A DNA stretch of 22,721 bases from positions 1 to 22,721 of the forward strand of contig CAZEJK010000072.1 of NCBI GenBank assembly GCA_964512045.1. Direction: 5' to 3'. The position numbers and the translations under genes are program-made. Within the stretch, counting starts at the first letter, position 1. Each line of letters begins with the position of its first letter. A model generated the notes under the pieces. That model did no database searches. It was given only the letters and a program-made list of their open reading frames with translations, and was not told the DNA's origin. Shown here piece after piece: positions 8,701-16,164 of the stretch. Source of the stretch: CAZEJK01 sp964512045 (GTDB lineage: Bacteria; Acidobacteriota; Thermoanaerobaculia; Thermoanaerobaculales; Sulfomarinibacteraceae).

Positions 8701-9755
8701 GATGGGAACCGAAGCGCCTTCGCTATGCAATGTATGCGTTCGCGGGAGTGGACAACAGCAAAGGGCTTGCGTTTGTCGTCGCCGAAGATCACCCGTGGTT
8801 CGAGCGCCTCCGGTCGGAGACCAACTCGTTGTTGCGTCCGTACATCACTGGGTGCGATATTACCAGTACGGCTCTGACCCGCACTGAACGCTGGGCCCTG
8901 GATATCGCCGACAGGTCACTGGAGGAACTTGCGTCCAAGTGGCCGGTCGCTCACCGGTTCCTTGTGGAGGTCGTGAAGCCGACCCGCACCCATGAATCTC
9001 TCAAGAGCTACAAGGGGTTGATCGATCGTTGGTGGCAGTTTTGGAACCACCGCGCAAAGCAGATGGCCCGAATCCGGCAGCGTCCGGACTTCATCGCATT
9101 TGCAAAAGCAGCTAAGTATGCAATCTGCGTTCGGGCACCGTCCGAGTGGATCTACACCAACCAGGTTGTCATTTTGGAGCGACGCGACGAAGACACACAC
9201 CCGTTGTGCCTTAGCTCGGTCTTTCGGGAGTGGGTGCGCAACTATTCAGTTCAGAGCCTGGGTCGCGACAACAGCACAATGAGGCTTTCTGTCAGCAAGG
9301 CTATCAATGCGTTCCCGCGTCCGCCAGCGCGCATAGGTAGCGCGGGAGCCGATTCCGCCACCGAATTTCAGGAGACGCTCACGTCCTGGAGCATGTCGAA
9401 CGGTACAGGCATGACCGACGCGATCAACGCGGTGCACGAATCGACAGTAAGCGACCGTCAGATTCGGCGAATGCGTCGATGCTTGGAAAGCATCGACACT
9501 GCGGTAGCGAAAGCGTACGGCTGGAGCGGTCTCGACCTATCGCACGACTTTCGAGACGACGTCGACGCTGAAGGAGCCCGCGTTACCCGCTACGGGCTTG
9601 CCGAGACCACGCGACACCAAGTGCTGACCTTTTTGATCAAACTGAATCGTTTCCAGCACATGGAGGGCAAAGAGCGGCCAAAGACGAGCACGGGCAAGGC
9701 GCCGGAAGGGCAGCTGAACATCGAAAACCACCTGTCCGAGGAGGCGGACTCATGA
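5721..9755 (+). CDS. drmMI: DrmMI: large N6-adenine DNA methyltransferase of class 1 DISARM
   Basis: This 1344-residue protein resembles the Eco57I/PglX type of large gamma-class adenine methylases. Landmarks are LVFLLAAEERGLLLLG (about 278-293), ALDVEQIGHVYEGLLE (about 408-423), GTHYTPRSLTEKIV (about 542-555), SAM-binding motif I DPAMGSGAF (D592), LYGVDLNPLAVELAKLSLW (about 665-683) and catalytic motif IV VGNPPF (N863-F866). Residues after about 900 probably hold the target-recognition domain. The family adds methyl groups to adenine N6; in DISARM this marks host DNA as self. The ATG overlaps the drmD stop (ATGA), and its own TGA overlaps the next start. I see no convincing nuclease motif, so it is not obviously a fused type IIG restriction enzyme. 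PglX of BREX is the main alternative, but the neighbours are DISARM genes and no brxC, pglZ or brxL is present. Confidence 0.9.
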   Translation: MSAKQEWLNLVEVSGPFLSVPVLREVFPQGLDELDTTRAQRLRGAYEEWREAVDGDDAALEAIHRAWIDEVLHTALDVDDSMLKRADGFSSFAVSEHPEHDHRIVSDLVVVDPTHDDAIICPIHVLPPDTDLDASMRFGGLMCSPADRMALHLRALGKPFGLATNGERWMLVHAPVGQVSGFASWYARLWAQEPETLRAFGSILGTRRFFAPEDERLPALYERSLTHQDEVTDALGEQVRRAVEVLVQALDRADQDRNRELLRDVEPKDLYEAGLTVMMRLVFLLAAEERGLLLLGEPRYDSFYAISTLRMQLRTESDEILERRRSAWSRLLAVFRAVYGGVEHPTLRLPALGGSLFDPDRFPFLEGRKKETSWRTQRAEPLPIDDRTVLLLLDAIQTFEGRTLSYRALDVEQIGHVYEGLLERTVKRVDDVTLELEGTKSAKDPQVQLAELESAQLDGNETVVALLRERTKRSKSALTKKLGQVVEGKVGARLLAACRGDVVLRDRLEPYAHLLRTDPWGYPLVHTKGAFVVVLGVDRRETGTHYTPRSLTEKIVQETLTPLVYEGPAEGVPRGEWKLKSPADLLDLKVCDPAMGSGAFLVQACRFLASRLVESWALAESNGGHVDVDGRVRESRDEIEPLPECEEARAEHARRLVVERCLYGVDLNPLAVELAKLSLWLVTLSKGRPFGFLDHNLRPGDSLLGIHRLDQLTKLSMTPDAQTQERLFGKNVWKAVDEAMAIRQQLRAVPLRDIRDVEAMADLEAAARAKVEVATGLADAFIGLVFVTESSRDEETRLAMLSAEADGVIERAGESLHEMRRRAAANLSEGTLDRRPMRPFHWPLQFPEVFIRANGGFDAFVGNPPFLGNRLWKGSYGPALGRIVEMVLETAPGKIDLCVAFHRRAASLLRNSGTYGLLARTNIAEGSALSVGLERIAEHGAFYFTRKGMPWPGAASTVVAIICFRRDAWSGIRDCDGVECDDISPRLQVVVAGGWEPKRLRYAMYAFAGVDNSKGLAFVVAEDHPWFERLRSETNSLLRPYITGCDITSTALTRTERWALDIADRSLEELASKWPVAHRFLVEVVKPTRTHESLKSYKGLIDRWWQFWNHRAKQMARIRQRPDFIAFAKAAKYAICVRAPSEWIYTNQVVILERRDEDTHPLCLSSVFREWVRNYSVQSLGRDNSTMRLSVSKAINAFPRPPARIGSAGADSATEFQETLTSWSMSNGTGMTDAINAVHESTVSDRQIRRMRRCLESIDTAVAKAYGWSGLDLSHDFRDDVDAEGARVTRYGLAETTRHQVLTFLIKLNRFQHMEGKERPKTSTGKAPEGQLNIENHLSEEADS

Positions 9756-11164
9756 CGAAACCAAGCAACGACCACGCAGAAGCCAGTCCGACCAAGAAGT
9801 TTTTCGTGTCGATGCTGACTCGCGACATCAGCCTCGCCGATGCGATTTTGGACCTGGTCGACAACTGCCTGGATGGTGCGCTCCGACTCGCTAATGGAGG
9901 AGACGTCGATTACGCTAAGCACTACGTGAAGATAGAGCTCTCTGAAGACCTCTTCTCGATCGAGGACAACTGCGGTGGGATCCCCAGAAAGGTCGCGAAG
10001 AACTATGCGTTCAAGATGGGACGCGCACCCGGCGACGAACGTGACTCGGAGAGCGAGACGATCGGGATGTACGGCGTGGGAATGAAGCGGGCCATCTTCA
10101 AGATGGGTCGGGACGCACTCGTGAAGACGCGGCACGACGACGACAGCTTCGAAGTGCCGATATCCTCCGAGTGGTTGGATGATCCAGGGTGGGAGCCGCT
10201 CCCAATCAACGAACCGACCGATGCCGACGAAGCCCTAGATGTCCCCGGTACCACGATTCAGGTCGAAAAGCTTTACGGAGGGGTTTCGAGACACTTTCAA
10301 AACGAAGCCTTCGAGAACGAGGTTCGCGCGGCGATTGCCGAGCACTTCACGATGTTCCTCCAGCGCGGCCTGACGGTGGAACTCAACGGAACGCCCGTCG
10401 AGCCGGTGCACGTCGAGGTACTTGTCTCCAACCAACCGGATGGACCAGCCCCCTATGTCTTCCAGAAGACGATCGACGGAGTGCTCGTTTCGATCACCGT
10501 CGGGCTGAACACCAGCCGACCGGTCTCCAGCGATGACGAGGATTCGGGCTTCGAGGAGAAGCGGTCTTCGAGAACCGCGGGCTGGACGGTCCTTTGCAAC
10601 GAGAGGGCGGTCATTGTCGGAGACAAGAGCCGCCTCACGGGATGGGGCGATGGCATCCCGATGTACCACGACCAGTTCATCGTTATCACGGGAATCATCG
10701 AGTTCCGCGCGACCGACGCCGAGAAGCTGCCCGTTACGACGACGAAGCGCGCGCTCGACACATCTTCCAACGTCTGGCTCGAATCGCTGGTAAAGATGAA
10801 GGAGGGAATGCGAATCTGGATAACATACACAAACCAGTGGAAGAACCATCCGCGCGCGGATCAGACCAAGCATTGGCAGGACTCGAGCCCCCTGTCGCTG
10901 GAGAAGGCGATCGAAGCCGTCGGCAAGCGCATTGAGACCAAACGATCCGCCGATCGGGTCGAGTTCAACCCGAAGAAGGCGAAGGTCTTACCGGAGCCAC
11001 CCGGGAAGAAGCCTTCCTCTAGGAGGATCGTCTTCTCCCGACCGATCGAAGAGGTACGCCTCGTTTCGAGGCTGTTCTTCGACACCGATGATGAGAAGCC
11101 AGGGGTGGTTGGCGAGAAGTGTTTCGAATTGAGCCTAGCGAAGGCCAAGAAGCGGAAGGGTTGA
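9752..11164 (+). CDS. GHKL (MORC/HSP90-type) ATP-binding protein embedded in the DISARM operon
   Basis: This 470-residue protein opens with a GHKL (Bergerat) ATPase domain: N-box ILDLVDNCLDGA (residues 32-43, N38), G1 box IEDNCGGI (70-77) and G2 box GMYGVGMKRAIFKMG (105-119). The usual catalytic Glu of the N-box is Asp (D34); from memory several relatives in this bacterial subfamily share this. A later segment (GDKSRLTGWGDG through KLPVTTTKRALD, about 290-335) looks like the S5-type second domain that contributes a lysine to the ATP site in MutL, gyrase and MORC. The C-terminus is basic. Such proteins dimerise on ATP and clamp or close around nucleic acid. Published comparative work (Iyer, Abhiman and Aravind, 2008) placed prokaryotic MORC relatives in restriction-modification neighbourhoods. 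It overlaps drmMI (ATGA) and touches the next gene (TGAATG), so it looks functionally tied to both. It is not one of the named DISARM core proteins. Confidence 0.85.
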   Translation: MTKPSNDHAEASPTKKFFVSMLTRDISLADAILDLVDNCLDGALRLANGGDVDYAKHYVKIELSEDLFSIEDNCGGIPRKVAKNYAFKMGRAPGDERDSESETIGMYGVGMKRAIFKMGRDALVKTRHDDDSFEVPISSEWLDDPGWEPLPINEPTDADEALDVPGTTIQVEKLYGGVSRHFQNEAFENEVRAAIAEHFTMFLQRGLTVELNGTPVEPVHVEVLVSNQPDGPAPYVFQKTIDGVLVSITVGLNTSRPVSSDDEDSGFEEKRSSRTAGWTVLCNERAVIVGDKSRLTGWGDGIPMYHDQFIVITGIIEFRATDAEKLPVTTTKRALDTSSNVWLESLVKMKEGMRIWITYTNQWKNHPRADQTKHWQDSSPLSLEKAIEAVGKRIETKRSADRVEFNPKKAKVLPEPPGKKPSSRRIVFSRPIEEVRLVSRLFFDTDDEKPGVVGEKCFELSLAKAKKRKG

Positions 11165-12163
11165 ATGATGGCGTCTGGATCTTCCCTGCCTTACAGGCTT
11201 CGGCCGAACAAAGCCGTGGATCGCGAGTTGTTTCTCGCCCTGTTGGCGCGTTTGTCACCGACCTTGGGGCTTGAGAGCTACCACTACATCGGACTGGGCG
11301 GCCCCTTTCTCGAGGACTTCCGGCTGGTGCACGCACGCTTGGGTATCGCTCGGATGACCAGCATCGAGGTCGAGGAGCAGACTCACAAGCGGCAGCTCTT
11401 CAATCGTCCGATCGCTTCGATCGAGTGCCTCCATAATACGCTGGAAGATTATCTGGATGGCGAGTACTTCGACGACCCGATAATCATCTGGTTCGACTAC
11501 ACCGATCCAGGTGCGCTCTCGACCCAGATCGAGCGCTTTGCGCAGACCGTAGGGACGGTGCCGGTCGGCAGCGTGCTTCGGATCACGCTCAATGCGAATC
11601 CGTCGTCGCTCGGGAAGCCCGACCCCAGCGAGATATCGGTCGAGATCGACGACGACGCATCCGAGGACCGGGCCGTAAAGCCTACGATGCAGGAGTGGCG
11701 GCTCGCTCGGTTCCGGGAACGGCTGGGTTCCTTGTTCCCCGCCGGTTTAGGCGCCGATGGCATGACGCACAAGACCTTTGGCCCTAGCGTCCTCCGTGCG
11801 CTCAAGCTCGCCGTCGAGAAAGAGCTTCTGAGCCATCCTGATCGGGAAGGTGCCTGGGCGCTGGCGACGCACTACTCGGATGGGCAGCCAATGGTCACCG
11901 GGACGCTCAGCGTCTGCGCCACCGAAGACAAAGCTGTTAAGAACTTGTTAGAGGACTGGGAGTTCTATTCGACGACCGACGAACCACATCGACTCGACCT
12001 TCCGGCGCTGTCGACACTTGAGCGGCTGATTATGGAGTCGAACGAGGATCCACGCCAGAGTCTAGGCTTCGATCTGCCGAAGACGGACATGGGTGTCGAT
12101 CCCTTCGTCGTATTCGAGAAGTTCTACCGCATCTATCCGCACTTCTCGCGAGTACACTTGTAA
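11165..12163 (+). CDS. Unnamed partner of the GHKL ATPase with methyltransferase-like motifs
   Basis: I do not recognise a named family for this 332-residue protein. Residues 1-120 follow a Rossmann methyltransferase pattern: a glycine-rich loop after a strand (YIGLGGPFLEDF, 41-52), an acidic end to the next strand (TSIEVE, 65-70), a further strand ending at HNTLEDYL (90-97) and a motif-IV-like IIIWFDYTDPG (107-117). FDYTDPG is reminiscent of (D/N)PPY-type or D-x-x-D-P catalytic loops but is not a canonical DNA-methylase motif. The second half is mixed, with FGPSVLRALKLAVEKELL (205-222), and has no membrane segment or signal peptide. It starts directly after the GHKL stop (TGAATG; a second ATG follows in frame) and ends 20 bases before drmA. 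The tight pairing suggests that it and the ATPase form one functional unit. SAM binding is inference. Confidence 0.8.
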   Translation: MMASGSSLPYRLRPNKAVDRELFLALLARLSPTLGLESYHYIGLGGPFLEDFRLVHARLGIARMTSIEVEEQTHKRQLFNRPIASIECLHNTLEDYLDGEYFDDPIIIWFDYTDPGALSTQIERFAQTVGTVPVGSVLRITLNANPSSLGKPDPSEISVEIDDDASEDRAVKPTMQEWRLARFRERLGSLFPAGLGADGMTHKTFGPSVLRALKLAVEKELLSHPDREGAWALATHYSDGQPMVTGTLSVCATEDKAVKNLLEDWEFYSTTDEPHRLDLPALSTLERLIMESNEDPRQSLGFDLPKTDMGVDPFVVFEKFYRIYPHFSRVHL

Positions 12164-12183
12164 TCGGAGACCGGAAGAAACGT

Positions 12184-15100
12184 ATGACGGCACCTACATC
12201 ACCACCATCAATCCAAGCCTGGCTCAAGAAGGGAGCCGAGCGCGACGGAGCTTTCAGCGTTCGGCTCCCTGGCGGACGCGTCACGTTCGGTGCGATTGAT
12301 CGCGGGCACTGGGTGGTGGTGGTCGACGACGCCGAGGCGGCGCGGCGCGTTGGACGTGTGCTCAGGGTTCGCTCCGACCTGGACTCGACGACCATATACT
12401 TCGACCGATGCCTGCAATTCGAGACTAGGCCAGCTCTTGGCGACGTAGGCCTGACGGTGCCCCGCGGCCCGATCTCTCGACTCCGCGAAGAGGATCTCGC
12501 AAAGCTGTTGACTCGAGAAGGCGTAGCGCTCGACGACATCCCACTCATCGACGACCCGCGATACGTGCGAGACCTTCTCGAACTCGCGACACGGGACGAC
12601 CTGCTCGGCCCAGCCTGCGGACCGGAGGAACTCGTCGTCGACATGAGTGTTCGGGATCGGTATCTCGTGGGGAAGCTCGGTCCGCGCAAGCCGCTCGAAA
12701 TATACACGGTGGCGGTGGAACCGGCGGCCGCTTCCGACGACCCCGGAGACTTGGATGATGAACGCAGGGCGCCGCAACACGAGCCGGGGGCCGAATTCAA
12801 TCGCGCAAGCGGTCGCGTCGAACCCGAAGACGATGCGCTTGATGAGATCGACACGACGAATAACCAATCTTTGGTGCCATCGAGCATCGGCCTGACGTTC
12901 TGCGTGGCCCCGGCCGTCGAGACACTCGAAGTAACGGCACTCTGGGGCAGCTATGTGCGCGTGCCGAATGACGAGCACGAGTACACGAAGCCTCGCAAGA
13001 ACCGAAAGACCGGCGAGACCGAGGAGGCGAAGGCCAAGGTTTGGCACCGGATCCCATCTGGAGGCCGGGTCCCACTTCAACTCGTCGACGGCCCCATTAC
13101 CCCGCTGGTACCCGACGACCGCGAGCCAGACGTCCGCCTACAGGGAACGGTCCGCGCGAATGCCAAAGGCGAACGCCTGGTAACGCTCTTTTTGGTCAAC
13201 GGAAAGCTCGAGCCGGAAACGAACCGAGATACGGCATGGTTGTTCCAGCCCAAAATCAAGGTGCGGGGTCCTGGTGACGCTGACGGTTCCCCCGTGTTCG
13301 TTCGCCGCCCCAGCAACGATGTCGTGGTTGAAGATGCAGAGCGAGACCACCTCCGCCTGGTCTACCGTCGCCATGTGGAATTTGCAGTGGGGCATGGCGT
13401 AGCCGTGCACGCCGAAAGCCCACCGGACGACTCGACCCGAGCCTTCGAGATCAGAACCGAAGTCATCCCGCAATTTGAGGTACCCGTCACCGAAACGCCT
13501 GGGCTCGATGCTCAGGACCGATCGGCGATGCGTACCATGATCGAGCGAGGCTGGCTCGATATGCGGTCGCTTGCAGAGATGGAGCCGCCGGACCTCGAGC
13601 AGGTGCTGCGTACTCTCGTCGACGACTACGAGGCATGGATCGATGACCAGGAGGCTCGCGTCGGGTCGGAAGTCATCGGACACGACGTCCCGGCGAAGGA
13701 GGCCCTCGCGAGATGCCGAATCACGCTGAAGCGCCTCCGTACGGGCATAGCCGTCGTCCTCGGTGACGCGAACGCTTTGGAGGCGTTTCGCTTCGCGAAT
13801 CGATCGATGGCGCGACAGCGCGTCCGGAGCATCTATGCGCTGAGGCGCCGCCGCGGAGAGGAGGTGACGCTCGAAGACATCGATGTTCGGAAGAACCGCT
13901 CGTGGCGCCCGTTTCAGCTCGCCTTCCTATTGCTCTCGATGCCGTCTCTCACAGACCCGAGGCACACCGACCGCACGAGCTCTGCCGAGGCCTTCGCCGA
14001 CCTGATTTGGTTTCCGACCGGCGGTGGCAAGACTGAGGCGTACCTTGGCGTAGCCGCGTACGCGATGGCGATTCGCCGGCTCCAGGGCGTGATCGAGGGC
14101 CGTAACGGTGGCCGAGGTCTCGCCGTGATCATGCGCTACACGCTTCGTCTCCTGACGCTGCAGCAGTTCCAACGCGCGGCGACGCTCTTGTGTTCCATGG
14201 AATCGATTCGGTGGGCGGACGAAGACAAGTGGGGCGAGGAGCCGTTTACCCTCGGGCTCTGGGTGGGCAATAAGGTCACGCCGGGGACGACCGAGCGGTC
14301 CCACCAGGCCATTCAGGCGATTCGCGACAAGGATCGAAACCGCGCCGGCATCGCATCCCCGGCTCAACTCACCAGCTGCCCTTGGTGCGGCACCGAGGTG
14401 GTTCCCGGTCGTCATATTGAAGTCGACAAGGTTGGAGGACGAACCGCGATCTACTGTGGGGACAAATTCGGGCAGTGTGAATTCAGCAAGACCAAGTCCT
14501 CACGAAACGCCCATCCGGGACTTCCGGTAAAGGTCGTGGACGAGGAGATCTACCACCGGCCGCCGACCATGATGATTGCGACGGTCGACAAGTTCGCGAT
14601 GATGGCGTGGCGTCCGGAGGTCCGCACGCTCTTCGGCCAGGTGCGGGAGGAGTGCGAGCGACACGGGCTGCTCTGGCCAGGCCATGAGTGCGGTGGCGGT
14701 CACCGAGCCCGGAAGCCGTATCCTGCAGCCAAGGTCAGGGCGTGCCAACCGGTGCGTCCGCCTGACCTCATCATACAGGACGAGTTCCACCTAATCAGCG
14801 GTCCCCTCGGCACGATGGTGGGTCTCTACGAGACCGCCGTTGATGACCTGTGTTCTTGGAAGCTCGGAGAAGGTCAGGTGCGACCCAAGGTCATCGCCTC
14901 GACAGCCACCGTGCGTCGAGCCGGCGATCAGGTGCGCAACGTCTTCATGCGGAGGCTGGCAATCTTCCCGCCGAAGGCTCTGAACGTGGAGGATGACTTC
15001 TTCTCGGTTCAACGCTCAATCGAGAGCAAGCCGGGCCGGCGATACGTGGGCATCTGCGCACCGGGCAGCTCCCGGCCAGCGGTTCTCATCCGTACGTACA

Positions 15101-16164
15101 CGGCCTTTCTTACAGCAGCGCAGGCGCTCTTCGACACGTTCGGCTCGGTCGCCGACCCCTATATGACACTCGTCGGCTACTTCAACTCCCTCCGAGAACT
15201 TGGCGGAATGAAGCGCCTGGCAGAGGACGACGTCCAGACCCGATCTTTCCGTGTCCGTATGAGTCTGGTGGAGCGTCCAGGGCTCTCACAGCGGCGGGTC
15301 GGAAGCATCGCGGAACTGACGTCGAGGGTGTCCAACACCGAGATTCCGAAGTACCTCGACCAACTAGAGGTGTCGTTCGACGCGGTCTTCAAAGAGAACG
15401 AAGGCAAGTGGGTCACACCTCGGGGGCCGGATGGGCCCTGGCCCATCGACGTCGTGTTGGCGACGAACATGCTGTCTGTCGGTGTCGACGTAAACCGACT
15501 CGGCGTAATGGTGGTGAATGGCCAGCCGAAGGGCACGGCCGAGTACATCCAGGCGACGAGCCGTGTCGGACGCGCATATCCGGGTCTCGTGGCGTCGGTG
15601 CTGACATGGGCACGCCCGCGTGACCTGTCGCACTACGAGACCTTCGAGCACTACCACGCCACGTTCTATCAACACGTCGAAGCCCAGTCGGTCACACCTT
15701 TCTCGCCGCGTGCAATGGACCGCGGGCTGACTGGTGCGATGCTTTCCCTGATGCGAAACCGGTACGAATCGTTCGGGCCCAATCCAGGGGCGGGGGCCAT
15801 GACGAGTCCAAGTCGACCAGAAATGACTGCCACCGTCGACGCGATGTCTGGGCGAACCTGGGATGTTACCGAGGACTCTGCGAAGAAGGGGCTCGCCGAG
15901 GCCGAGTTGAAGAAGCGCGCCGACGAATGGGCCAAGGAGGCCGGTATCGGCGGGCGCACATTGGTGTATCAGAAGTACGGCGCGGGTCCCGTGGCGTATC
16001 CGCTGCTCGAGTCGCCCGGAATCAGAGCGTGGTCGACGTGGACTGTGCCCACGTCCATGCGTGAGGTCGAGCCTGGCGTCCGCCTCATCATGGAGGACGA
16101 CCGATCCCTCCAGGACCCGAGCTGGCGAGCGCAGCCTATCAACGACGAGGAGGATCCAACATGA
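12184..16164 (+). CDS. drmA: DrmA: DISARM core helicase
   Basis: This 1326-residue superfamily 2 helicase has a long N-terminal region of about 590 residues before the motor. Motor motifs are Walker A WFPTGGGKTE (K616), Walker B variant QDEFHLISGP (D866-E867-F868-H869 in place of DEAD/DEAH), motif III STATVRRAG, motif V ATNMLSVGVDV and motif VI YIQATSRVGR (Q1123 to R1130). A probable zinc knuckle is inserted between motifs I and II: CPWC (C732, C735) and YCGDKFGQC. These features match DrmA, the central DISARM helicase. DrmA pairs with DrmB, and published structures of the class 2 DrmAB complex show DNA-end binding controlled by a trigger loop. The start at 12184 has a GGAAG upstream, and it is the only operon gene after vsr with a real gap (20 bases) before it. 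The gene overlaps drmB (ATGA). Confidence 0.93.
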   Translation: MTAPTSPPSIQAWLKKGAERDGAFSVRLPGGRVTFGAIDRGHWVVVVDDAEAARRVGRVLRVRSDLDSTTIYFDRCLQFETRPALGDVGLTVPRGPISRLREEDLAKLLTREGVALDDIPLIDDPRYVRDLLELATRDDLLGPACGPEELVVDMSVRDRYLVGKLGPRKPLEIYTVAVEPAAASDDPGDLDDERRAPQHEPGAEFNRASGRVEPEDDALDEIDTTNNQSLVPSSIGLTFCVAPAVETLEVTALWGSYVRVPNDEHEYTKPRKNRKTGETEEAKAKVWHRIPSGGRVPLQLVDGPITPLVPDDREPDVRLQGTVRANAKGERLVTLFLVNGKLEPETNRDTAWLFQPKIKVRGPGDADGSPVFVRRPSNDVVVEDAERDHLRLVYRRHVEFAVGHGVAVHAESPPDDSTRAFEIRTEVIPQFEVPVTETPGLDAQDRSAMRTMIERGWLDMRSLAEMEPPDLEQVLRTLVDDYEAWIDDQEARVGSEVIGHDVPAKEALARCRITLKRLRTGIAVVLGDANALEAFRFANRSMARQRVRSIYALRRRRGEEVTLEDIDVRKNRSWRPFQLAFLLLSMPSLTDPRHTDRTSSAEAFADLIWFPTGGGKTEAYLGVAAYAMAIRRLQGVIEGRNGGRGLAVIMRYTLRLLTLQQFQRAATLLCSMESIRWADEDKWGEEPFTLGLWVGNKVTPGTTERSHQAIQAIRDKDRNRAGIASPAQLTSCPWCGTEVVPGRHIEVDKVGGRTAIYCGDKFGQCEFSKTKSSRNAHPGLPVKVVDEEIYHRPPTMMIATVDKFAMMAWRPEVRTLFGQVREECERHGLLWPGHECGGGHRARKPYPAAKVRACQPVRPPDLIIQDEFHLISGPLGTMVGLYETAVDDLCSWKLGEGQVRPKVIASTATVRRAGDQVRNVFMRRLAIFPPKALNVEDDFFSVQRSIESKPGRRYVGICAPGSSRPAVLIRTYTAFLTAAQALFDTFGSVADPYMTLVGYFNSLRELGGMKRLAEDDVQTRSFRVRMSLVERPGLSQRRVGSIAELTSRVSNTEIPKYLDQLEVSFDAVFKENEGKWVTPRGPDGPWPIDVVLATNMLSVGVDVNRLGVMVVNGQPKGTAEYIQATSRVGRAYPGLVASVLTWARPRDLSHYETFEHYHATFYQHVEAQSVTPFSPRAMDRGLTGAMLSLMRNRYESFGPNPGAGAMTSPSRPEMTATVDAMSGRTWDVTEDSAKKGLAEAELKKRADEWAKEAGIGGRTLVYQKYGAGPVAYPLLESPGIRAWSTWTVPTSMREVEPGVRLIMEDDRSLQDPSWRAQPINDEEDPT

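Noticed and set aside
5721..9755. Reading the large methylase as BREX PglX or a type I/IIG restriction enzyme
   Set aside because: No BREX core genes (brxC, pglZ, brxL), no hsdR or hsdS and no visible nuclease motif are present, while drmD, drmA, drmB and drmC surround it in class 1 DISARM order.
12208..13080. Long minus-strand open frame (290 codons) opposite the drmA N-terminal region
   Set aside because: It is antisense to drmA, of low complexity and without a recognisable domain; a shadow of GC-rich codon use.
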